From assembly GCA_934667465.1 (NCBI GenBank), contig CAKUMG010000295.1, positions 1 to 6,935 on the forward strand: a stretch of DNA of 6,935 nt, in the 5' to 3' direction. Numbering within the stretch: position 1 is the first letter of the stretch; the number at the start of each line of letters is the position of its first letter. The notes beneath the pieces were generated by a model. It was given only the letters and a program-made list of their open reading frames with translations. It was not told the origin of the DNA and did no database searches. The position numbers and the translations under genes are program-made. Of the stretch, positions 1-5,927 are shown piece by piece. The DNA comes from an uncultured Actinoplanes sp. (GTDB taxonomy: Bacteria; Actinomycetota; Actinomycetes; Mycobacteriales; Micromonosporaceae).

Positions 1-1
1 G

Positions 2-1558
2 GCACGCGGGGGCGTCGCCGCGGCGGCCGCCTTCCTGAGCCGCTCGGTGGCCCTGTCGGCGGACCCCGGGCACCGGGTCGAACGGACCCTGGCGGCCGCG
101 CGGGCGAGCCTGGACGCGGGCACGGCCGCCGTGGCCGCCGATCAGCTCGCCACCCTGGATCACAACACGCTGGACGAGCGGCAGCGGGCCCGGGTCGAGC
201 TGTTGCAGGGCCGGGCGGCCTTCACCCTGCGCCGCGACGGCCTCGGCCCGGAACTGATGACCCGCGCCGCGCAGCGGCTCATCCCGCTGGATCCGGTGCA
301 GGCCCGCAGCTCCTTCGTGGACGCGGTGGAGATGAGCCTGCTCGCCGGCCGGGGCGGCGAGGTCCTGCACGAGGTGACGGCCGCCGCCCGGCTCGCGCCG
401 CCGCCGGCCTCACCGGACCTGCTCGACGCGCTGATCGAGCTGGTCGACGCCGGTTTCCCCGCCGCCACGAACCTGCTGCGCCGCACCCTCCTCGATGACG
501 ACCTGCGCTGGATGCAGCGCCCCGCCCTGGCATCCCTGATCGCGTTCGAGCTGTGGGACCAGGACACCTACACGACGATCACCGAGTGGCTGGTCCGGCG
601 CGGCCGTGATTCGGGTTCCCCGGCGGTGCTCCAGCTGGGCCTCGCGCAAGCCGCCGGCGGAGCGATCACCGAGGGCGACGTCGAGCGGGCGATCGCCACG
701 TCGGCCGAGGAGGTCGCCGTCGCCGACGCGGCCGGCGTCCCCTCGCTCCTGCACCACCGGCTGTACGTGGCCGCCGTGCGGGGACAGCGCACCGAGTTCG
801 AGCGGCTGGCGCGCGCCGTGGGAACGACGACGAACCTGCACGCCGCCACCGCCACGCTGCACAACGGGCTGGCCGACCACCCGGCGGCGCTGGCCGCGGC
901 GCTGAGAGCCACCGGGAACAACGCCGTCCTGCTCACCGGGACGGCGTTGCCGGAGCTCATCGAGGCCGCCGTCCATTGCGGGGAGCACGCCACCGCGGAG
1001 CAGGCGCTCGCCACGCTGACTGCACGCACCGAGGCCGGCGGCACCACCACCGGCCGGGGGATCGCCGCGTACGCACGGGGGCTGGTGACCGGGGACGAGG
1101 GCCACTTCCGGCATGCCGTCGAGCTGCTCACCGAGAGCGGCCTGGTCTCTCCGCTGGGCAGGGCTCACCTGCTGTACGGGGAGTGGCTGCGCCGGGCGGG
1201 GCAACGCCGCGAAGCCCGCCGGCAGCTGCAGTCCGCGCATCACCTGCTGTCCCGGTCCGGGCACGAGGGCTTCGCGCGGCGGGCCGCTAGCGCGTTGCGC
1301 GGGCTCGGCGAGCGGGTCGATCCGCGGCTGGAGGAGCCCTACGAGAAGCTCACCGAGCAGGAGCTCGCCGTCGCCCGCCTCGTCGCCTCCGGTGCCACCT
1401 CCCAGGAAGTGGCGGGACAACTCTTCGTCAGCAAGCGCACCGTCGACGCGCACCTGCGCCACATCTTCCGCAAGCTCGGCCTGATCTCGCGGCGGCAGCT
1501 CAAGGATCATTCCGGCCTGTCCCCGATCCGTGCCGGGAGGCAGCGGACCGCGGGCTGA
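2..1558 (+). CDS. LuxR-family transcriptional regulator, LAL type, C-terminal part (5' end outside window)
   Basis: The reading frame is open from the first bases, so the GTG at 47 is an internal codon and not the start; residues ARGG and a poly-Ala helix precede it in the same frame. About 440 residues of Ala/Leu/Arg-rich helical repeats (TPR-like sensor region) are followed by a LuxR/GerE helix-turn-helix (about 1349-1510) with LTEQELAVARLVASG, then SKRTVDAHLRHIFRKLG, the usual signature of this DNA-binding domain. The family normally has an N-terminal AAA-type ATPase with Walker motifs; that part would lie upstream and cannot be seen. These proteins are cytoplasmic activators, often acting on nearby catabolic or secondary-metabolite genes. 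The TGA at 1556-1558 lies 100 bases before the glucuronidase start on the same strand, so it could control that pair, but the sequence does not prove it. The family call is secure; the target is inference. Confidence 0.92.
   Translation, partial: ARGGVAAAAAFLSRSVALSADPGHRVERTLAAARASLDAGTAAVAADQLATLDHNTLDERQRARVELLQGRAAFTLRRDGLGPELMTRAAQRLIPLDPVQARSSFVDAVEMSLLAGRGGEVLHEVTAAARLAPPPASPDLLDALIELVDAGFPAATNLLRRTLLDDDLRWMQRPALASLIAFELWDQDTYTTITEWLVRRGRDSGSPAVLQLGLAQAAGGAITEGDVERAIATSAEEVAVADAAGVPSLLHHRLYVAAVRGQRTEFERLARAVGTTTNLHAATATLHNGLADHPAALAAALRATGNNAVLLTGTALPELIEAAVHCGEHATAEQALATLTARTEAGGTTTGRGIAAYARGLVTGDEGHFRHAVELLTESGLVSPLGRAHLLYGEWLRRAGQRREARRQLQSAHHLLSRSGHEGFARRAASALRGLGERVDPRLEEPYEKLTEQELAVARLVASGATSQEVAGQLFVSKRTVDAHLRHIFRKLGLISRRQLKDHSGLSPIRAGRQRTAG
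1349..1510 (+). other. LuxR/GerE helix-turn-helix DNA-binding domain
   Basis: This part of the regulator matches the four-helix LuxR C-terminal fold. LTEQE opens helix 1, the segment SQEVAGQLFVSKRTVDAHL contains the scaffold and recognition helices with the conserved K-x-T-V-x-x-H-L pattern, and FRKLG with RRQL closes it. All expected hydrophobic positions are present, so the domain should be functional. Confidence 0.9.
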
Positions 1559-1572
1559 CGGCTCCGGGGCCA

Positions 1573-1601
1573 TTGACGCCATCGACGACCGCCTATACCT
1601 T
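1573..1601 (+). promoter_or_regulatory. Predicted sigma-70-type promoter of the GH115-SGNH pair
   Basis: TTGACG at 1573-1578 matches the -35 consensus in five of six positions. TACCTT at 1596-1601 fits the actinomycete -10 pattern TAnnnT, with a 17-base spacer. An alternative -10, TATACC at 1594-1599, would give a 15-base spacer. Transcription would start near 1607-1609, leaving a leader of about 50 bases before the ATG at 1659. This is the only AT-containing stretch between the LuxR stop and the glucuronidase start. Confidence 0.6.
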
Positions 1602-1602
1602 A

Positions 1603-1637
1603 CGGAAGTTCGGCCGATAAGTGCCCCGAAACTTCCG
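1603..1637 (+). promoter_or_regulatory. Inverted repeat, probable operator over the transcription start
   Basis: The left arm CGGAAGTTCGG (1603-1613) and right arm CCGAAACTTCCG (1626-1637) are reverse complements apart from one extra base in the right arm, and are separated by 12 bases. The element begins just after the predicted -10 box and covers the expected transcription start, a position suited to a repressor. The right arm is itself close to a GAAA-TTTC type palindrome. From memory, similar GAAACTTTC-like palindromes precede xylanase genes in Streptomyces, which would fit a xylan enzyme. In RNA the same bases could form an 11-bp stem with a bulge, so a leader hairpin is an alternative. 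Confidence 0.55.
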
Positions 1638-1646
1638 GAACCGCCC

Positions 1647-1653
1647 GAGGTGG
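1647..1653 (+). promoter_or_regulatory. Ribosome binding site that fixes the GH115 start
   Basis: GAGG (in GAGGTGG) ends eight bases before the ATG at 1659-1661. The frame is open back to 1530, but those 43 extra codons would overlap the LuxR gene and the promoter and would bury the signal peptide. The ATG at 1659 is therefore the start to use. Confidence 0.7.
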
Positions 1654-1658
1654 TGGCC

Positions 1659-4385
1659 ATGAAGTCCCTGCTCGCCCTGACCTTGATCGCTCCCCTGCTC
1701 GCCGTTCCCGGCGCCGCGCGGGCGGAGCTGCCTCCGACGACCGGCTACGTCGCCTTCCAGGACGGGCCGGGCCGCTTCCCGGTCGTCCACCGGGGCCGGG
1801 CCGCGCCCGTCGTGGTCAGCACCGCGGACCACGCCGGCGTCATCCGGGTCGCCGACGACGTGCGTACGGACATCAAGAAGGTCACCGGCGTCGAGCCGGT
1901 CGTCGCGCACGACACCGTGCCGCGCGGCGCCGAGCCGGTCATCATCGGCACGCTCGGCAAGAGCCCGCTGATCGACCGGATCGTGGCGCGCGGCAAGCTC
2001 GACGTCAGCGGGCTGCGCGGCAGGTGGGAGACCACGATCGAGCAGGTGGTCACCGATCCGCTGCCCGGGGTCCGCAGGGCGTTCGTGATCGCCGGCAGCG
2101 ACCAGCGGGGCACGATCTACGGCGCGTACGACTTGTCCCGGGCCATCGGGGTGTCGCCGTGGCACTTCTGGGACGACGTGCCCGCCGCCCGGCACGACGC
2201 GATCCACGTGCTGCCCGGGCGACACAGCCAGGGGACTCCGGCCGTACGGTATCGGGGTTTCTTCATCAACGACGAGAACCCGGCCACCGGCACGTGGGCG
2301 CCGCGGTACTTCGGTCCCGGCAAGGCGCCCGGGCATCCGGGCGGGCTGAACGCGGCCTACTACGCCAAGGTGTCCGAGACGATGCTGCGGCTCAAGGCGA
2401 ACTATCTGTGGCCGGCGGTGTGGGGCCGCGCGTTCGCCGAGGACGACCCGCTCAACCACGCCACGGCCACGCTCTACGGCGTCGTCATGGGCACATCGCA
2501 CGAGGCGCCGATGATGCGCGGCATCGAGGAGTGGAACCGCCACCCCACCGGCACCGGCGAGTGGAGCTTCCTGCGCAACCGCGCGGCGATCGAGGCGTAC
2601 TGGCGTGACGGCGCGCAACGCATGGCCGAGGAGGACATCGAGGGCGTCATCACGCTCGGCATGCGCGGCAACGGCGACACCAGCCTGCCCGACGGCGACG
2701 GCATCGAGCTGATGGACTCCATCATCGACACCCAGCGGGAGATCCTGCGCGACACCGGGCTGATCGACCGGCCGCAGGTGCAGACCCTCTACAAGGAGGT
2801 GCAGCGCTACTGGGACGGCGGTTACCGGCCGCCGGACGACGTCACCGTGGTCTTCTGCGACGACAACTGGGGCAACCTGCGCAAGCTGCCCTCGGGCGAA
2901 CGACGCAGCGGCGGCTACGGCATGTACTACCACTTCGACTACGTCGGGGTCGGCCGCAACTACAAGTGGGCCGACACGGTCAACCTGACCAACACATGGG
3001 AGCAACTGCGGCTCGCGTACGCGAAGGGCGTCGACCGCCTCTGGATGGTCAACGTCGGCGACCTCAAGAACGAGGAGGTGCCGACCCAGTTCTTCCTCGA
3101 CTACGCCTGGAACCCCTCGCTGACCCCGGAACCGTGGCTGCGCGGCTTCACCGCACAGAACTTCGGCCCGCAGCTCGCCCCCGCCGTCGCGCGGCTGCTC
3201 CACGAGTACGCGACGCTGCAGTCACGCCGCAAGCCGGAACTGCTCAACCGCCGCATCACCCTCGACGCCGCCGGCGCGGTGGTCTACAACGACCGCGAGA
3301 CGCCCTTCAGCCTCACGTCGTACCGCGAGATGGACCGCGTCACCGAGCAGTGGCAGGCCCTCGCCGCGCGGGCCGACCGATTGCGCGCCCGGATACCCGC
3401 CGCGTGGCAGGACGCGTTCTACCAGCTGGCCTACTACCAGATCAAGGACACCGCCATCGTGTACGCGTTGCGGCGCGCACAGTTCACCAACATCGCGTAC
3501 GCCCGGCAGGGCCGCGCCGCCACCAACGTGCTCGCCGACCGCGCCGAGGAGCTGTTCGCCCAGGACCAGGCCATGACCGCCTACTACAACAACGAGCTCG
3601 CGGGCGGGAAGTGGCAGGGCTGGCAGACCCAACCCAAGATCGGGTACGGGGACGTCGAGCGCTACGGCCCCAACGCGCCCTGGCAGCAGCCCGAACTCGA
3701 CAACGTGGCCCTGCCCGACGCGATCTACCCCCACCTCGAGCGGATCACGGTCCCCGCGGCCGCCGCGCTCGGCGTGGCCCTCGACGGCGGCGGCCCGGGC
3801 ACCCTGCCCGAGTTCAGCCCGTGGCAGGCCCAGCCGCGGCAGTACATCGAGGTCTACAACAAGGGCACGACCCCGTTCGCGTACGGCATCACGGCCGCCC
3901 AGCCCTGGGTCCACGTGACCCCGGCGAGAGGCACGGTCACCGACCAGATCCGCGCCACCGTGACCGTCGACTGGCGGCGCGCCCCGCGCGGCACCACGAC
4001 CGTGCCGATCACGGTCACCGGCGCCGGGACCTCGGTCGTCGTGCAGGCCCCCGTGCGCAACCCGGCACTGCCCGCCCGCGGTTTCCTCGAGGCGAACGGC
4101 TACGTCGCGATGGAGGCCGACCACTACACCCGCAAGACCGGCGACTGGGAGCTGCTGAAGGACATCGGCCGTACGGGCAACGGCCTGACCCCGCACGGCG
4201 GCGCGGGCGCACGCCTCGAGTACGACATGACGCTCACCACGACCGGACCGGTCCGCGTCACGGCGTACCTGTCGCCGCGCAACAACGTGCTGCCGACCCC
4301 GGGGCTGCGCTACGCGGTCTCGATGGACGGCGCCGCGCCGCTGCCCTACAGCTACCTCGGGCCGCCGTCGAGCAGGAGGGGCTGA
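1659..4385 (+). CDS. Secreted xylan alpha-1,2-glucuronidase, glycoside hydrolase family 115, with shortened C-terminal domain
   Basis: The protein has 908 residues. Family GH115 removes glucuronic acid or 4-O-methylglucuronic acid from internal and terminal xylose units of glucuronoxylan. Residues 1-22 (MKSLLALTLIAPLLAVPGAARA) form a Sec signal peptide with an A-R-A cleavage site. An alpha/beta N-terminal domain like that of GH67 follows to about residue 190. The catalytic barrel starts at VRYRGFFINDE (about 196) and holds the family motifs GTSHEAPMMR (His281, Glu282), GMRGNGD (334-340), FCDDNWGN (399-406), YYHFDY (His425) and NVGDLKNEE (465-473). A helical region comes next, then a beta-rich C-terminal domain from about 805 (GYVAMEADHYTR). 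The protein ends YSYLGPPSSRRG, resembling the SYLGPP terminus I know from full-length members, but about 60 residues normally between YAVS-D and that terminus are absent (junction about residues 890-897). It heads a two-gene operon with the SGNH hydrolase. The family is certain; full activity is not, given the deletion. Confidence 0.95.
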   Translation: MKSLLALTLIAPLLAVPGAARAELPPTTGYVAFQDGPGRFPVVHRGRAAPVVVSTADHAGVIRVADDVRTDIKKVTGVEPVVAHDTVPRGAEPVIIGTLGKSPLIDRIVARGKLDVSGLRGRWETTIEQVVTDPLPGVRRAFVIAGSDQRGTIYGAYDLSRAIGVSPWHFWDDVPAARHDAIHVLPGRHSQGTPAVRYRGFFINDENPATGTWAPRYFGPGKAPGHPGGLNAAYYAKVSETMLRLKANYLWPAVWGRAFAEDDPLNHATATLYGVVMGTSHEAPMMRGIEEWNRHPTGTGEWSFLRNRAAIEAYWRDGAQRMAEEDIEGVITLGMRGNGDTSLPDGDGIELMDSIIDTQREILRDTGLIDRPQVQTLYKEVQRYWDGGYRPPDDVTVVFCDDNWGNLRKLPSGERRSGGYGMYYHFDYVGVGRNYKWADTVNLTNTWEQLRLAYAKGVDRLWMVNVGDLKNEEVPTQFFLDYAWNPSLTPEPWLRGFTAQNFGPQLAPAVARLLHEYATLQSRRKPELLNRRITLDAAGAVVYNDRETPFSLTSYREMDRVTEQWQALAARADRLRARIPAAWQDAFYQLAYYQIKDTAIVYALRRAQFTNIAYARQGRAATNVLADRAEELFAQDQAMTAYYNNELAGGKWQGWQTQPKIGYGDVERYGPNAPWQQPELDNVALPDAIYPHLERITVPAAAALGVALDGGGPGTLPEFSPWQAQPRQYIEVYNKGTTPFAYGITAAQPWVHVTPARGTVTDQIRATVTVDWRRAPRGTTTVPITVTGAGTSVVVQAPVRNPALPARGFLEANGYVAMEADHYTRKTGDWELLKDIGRTGNGLTPHGGAGARLEYDMTLTTTGPVRVTAYLSPRNNVLPTPGLRYAVSMDGAAPLPYSYLGPPSSRRG
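4374..4379 (+). promoter_or_regulatory. Ribosome binding site of the SGNH hydrolase gene, inside the GH115 gene
   Basis: A perfect AGGAGG lies seven bases before the GTG at 4387. It is encoded by the two Arg codons close to the GH115 stop (TGA 4383-4385). The strong site supports GTG as the true start and suggests that ribosomes finishing the glucuronidase restart directly on the esterase. Confidence 0.85.
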
Positions 4386-4386
4386 C

Positions 4387-5700
4387 GTGCGACGACGTTC
4401 CGTTCTCGGGCTGGGCGGGGCGGCTTTCGTGCCGCTCGCCCCGCTCCCCGCCCAATTCGATGGCGCACAACTTAATCGTGCACAATTTAATGGCGCACAA
4501 TTTAATGGCGCACAATCTTTCTCGCCGCGGCGGCAGCGATGGGTGCACACCTGGGTGGCGATGCCGCAGCTGACCGAGCCGCACAACCTGCCGCCCGCGC
4601 CGTTCACCGGCCCGGACTCGGTCCTCGCCGGCGGCACCCTGCGGCAGACCGTGCACACCTCGATCGGCGGCGACCGGCTGCGCGTACGGTTCTCCAACGC
4701 CTTCGGCGGCGCCGCCCTGCCCCTCACCGCGGCCGCCGTGGCCCTGCCCGCCGAGGGCAGGGCCGGGGTCCCGGGCATCCGGCCCGGCACCAGCCGCCCG
4801 CTCACCTTCGGCGGCCACGCGTCCACGGTGGTGCCCGTCGGCGCCCAGGTGGTCTCCGACCCGGTGGACCTGCCGGTGGCCGTGCGGTCCAACCTGACCG
4901 TCACCACCTTTCTCGCGGCCGGGCAGCAGACGCTGAGCCTCACCTCGCACCCCGGCTCCCGCACCACCAGCCACCTGATCCACGGCGATCACCACCTGGC
5001 CACCGACCTGCCCGGCGCCACCCCCGTCGACCACTGGTACCTGCTCAGCGGCGTCGAGGTGCCGTCCGCCGCCCCGGGCCTGGTGATCGTCGGCGACTCG
5101 CTGACCGACGGCCGCGGCTCCACGACCAACGGCAACGACCGCTGGCCCGACCAGCTCCAGCCCCGCCTGCCCGGGGTCGCGGTGCTCAACCAGGCGGCCG
5201 GGGGCAACCGGGTCCTCGACGACGGGCTCGGCCCGAGCGTGCTCGCGCGCCTCGACCGCGACGTGCTCGCGCTCGGCGGGGTCCGGTGGCTGCTGCTGTT
5301 CGAGGGCGTCAACGACCTGGGCACCGCGGCCGCCACCGACGCCGCGCAGCGCCGGGTGACCGCGGAGCTGATCGCCGCGTACGGGCAGGTGGTCGTCCGG
5401 GCGCAGGCCCGGGACCTCGCCGTGTGCGGGGCGACGATCACGCCGTTCGGCGGCAACGCGGGCTACGACGACCCGGACGGGCTGCGCGAGCGGTCGCGGC
5501 AGGAGGTCAACCGGTGGATCCGGCGCGGCGGCGCCTTCGACCGGGTCGTGGACTTCGACGCCGCGGTCCGCGACCCGGCATCCCTACGGCGCCTCGCGCC
5601 CGCCTTCGACACCGGCGACGGGCTGCACCTCAACCCGGCCGGCTACGCCGCGCTGGCCGCCGCTGTCCCGCGCTCGCTCGCCCGCCTCCTGCCGGCGTGA
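4387..5700 (+). CDS. Tat-exported SGNH/GDSL hydrolase, XynE-like, probable hemicellulose acyl esterase
   Basis: The protein has 437 residues and a GTG start one base after the GH115 stop. The N-terminus MRRRSVLGLGGAAF is a twin-arginine signal (R-R-x-V-L type), so the enzyme is probably exported folded. Residues 22-46 are an odd AQFNG-type repeat. A beta-sandwich-like domain follows (about 50-228: RWVHTWVAMPQL, LRQTVHTSIGG, RVRFSNAFGG), then the SGNH domain. Block I is GDSLTDG with nucleophile Ser238, block II is AAGGNR (Gly272/273, Asn274), block III is GVNDL with Asn309, and block V is DGLH with Asp411 and His414. All catalytic and oxyanion residues are present. This architecture is common among actinomycete and fungal secreted esterases, and the XynE group sits in xylanase clusters. 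Next to GH115 it most likely removes acetyl or similar esters from xylan; the exact substrate is inference. Confidence 0.92.
   Translation: MRRRSVLGLGGAAFVPLAPLPAQFDGAQLNRAQFNGAQFNGAQSFSPRRQRWVHTWVAMPQLTEPHNLPPAPFTGPDSVLAGGTLRQTVHTSIGGDRLRVRFSNAFGGAALPLTAAAVALPAEGRAGVPGIRPGTSRPLTFGGHASTVVPVGAQVVSDPVDLPVAVRSNLTVTTFLAAGQQTLSLTSHPGSRTTSHLIHGDHHLATDLPGATPVDHWYLLSGVEVPSAAPGLVIVGDSLTDGRGSTTNGNDRWPDQLQPRLPGVAVLNQAAGGNRVLDDGLGPSVLARLDRDVLALGGVRWLLLFEGVNDLGTAAATDAAQRRVTAELIAAYGQVVVRAQARDLAVCGATITPFGGNAGYDDPDGLRERSRQEVNRWIRRGGAFDRVVDFDAAVRDPASLRRLAPAFDTGDGLHLNPAGYAALAAAVPRSLARLLPA
4450..4524 (+). repeat. AT-rich 15-bp tandem repeat (about five units) in the SGNH hydrolase leader
   Basis: Units start at 4450, 4465, 4480, 4495 and 4510. 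The core unit GCACAATTTAATGGC is exact at 4480-4494 and 4495-4509. The unit at 4465 differs at four positions, that at 4450 is more diverged and GC-adapted, and that at 4510 is partial. About 60% of bases in 4465-4520 are A or T, against about a quarter nearby. Because 15 is a multiple of three, it encodes AQ(F/L)(N/D)(G/R) repeats in frame, using codons GCA, CAA, TTT and AAT that the rest of the gene avoids. It sits exactly between the Tat signal and the mature domain. Confidence 0.9.
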
Positions 5701-5771
5701 TCCCCTCCGCGCTCGTCACCCCGTGACCGGCGGCCGCCTCCCGACGTGATCCGGAATGCGCTTTCCCACCT
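5701..5771. other. Short intergenic stretch without recognisable features
   Basis: No convincing terminator hairpin, promoter or ribosome binding site is visible after the SGNH stop. Third codon positions in the frame that becomes coding-like downstream are mixed here (codons such as CGA, CGT, GAT, GAA, CCA), so this stretch is unlikely to be coding. Confidence 0.5.
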
Positions 5772-5927
5772 GCGCGGCCCTACCTGCCGCCGGGCGCCGG
5801 CGGCTTCGCGGGCGTGCAGCCGGCCCCGGCCGAGCTCACGTTCGACCCGGCCACCGGCGCCCGGCTGCGCCTCACCGTCACGGACGCCGCCACCGGCAGG
5901 ACGGAGATGCTGCTGCCGGACTCATGA
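5772..5927 (+). pseudogene. Start-less C-terminal remnant of an unidentified protein
   Basis: Here the +3 frame, open from 5727, becomes strongly coding-like: from about 5778 to the TGA at 5925-5927 nearly every codon ends in G or C, while the codons just upstream do not. The translation runs YLPPGAGG, then ELTFDPATGARLRLTVTD, then TGRTEMLLPDS. No ATG lies before an internal one near the end, the first GTG (5814) has no ribosome binding site, and a TGA closes the frame upstream at 5724. The beta-strand-like pattern F-DP-T---LRL-VTD recalls the jelly-roll modules at the ends of some glycoside hydrolases, but I cannot name the family. Its stop interlocks with that of the convergent XRE gene in the palindrome TCATGA, as in a normal convergent gene pair, so it was probably once a gene end here. 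Confidence 0.5.

Noticed and set aside
47..49. GTG at 47 as start of the LuxR gene
   Set aside because: The frame is open to the left edge with family-like residues before it, and the protein would lack the ATPase domain normal for this type.
1551..1572. Terminator after the LuxR gene
   Set aside because: Only a 4-bp GC stem with a tight loop can be drawn, too weak to call.
410..1660. Long minus-strand open frame opposite the LuxR gene
   Set aside because: It is rich in Gly, Arg, Pro and Gln with no recognisable domain. It arises because a GC3-rich gene leaves antisense frames open; the plus strand encodes a clear LuxR protein.
1593..3203. Minus-strand open frame opposite GH115
   Set aside because: Low-complexity Val/Asp/Arg-rich translation without family motifs, antisense to clearly conserved catalytic motifs.
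1659..4385. GH67 alpha-glucuronidase
   Set aside because: Only the N-terminal domain resembles GH67. The catalytic motifs (GTSHEAPMMR, GMRGNGD, CDDNWGN) and the size are those of GH115.
4450..4524. Pentapeptide-repeat (DNA-mimic or beta-helix) domain from the AQFNG repeats
   Set aside because: The spacing and residues fit the pattern, but about five repeats make only about one coil, too few for a stable pentapeptide beta-helix. A linker or DNA-level role is more likely.
4450..4524. CRISPR array
   Set aside because: Direct 15-bp repeats without spacers, lying inside a gene, and no cas genes.
2966..4573. 535-residue plus-strand frame overlapping GH115 and SGNH
   Set aside because: Arg/Pro-rich translation of an out-of-frame reading. 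GH115 and SGNH motifs are in the other two plus frames.
3222..4967. Minus-strand open frame of 581 residues spanning the operon junction
   Set aside because: No domain, composition typical of antisense frames, and it crosses two well-supported genes.
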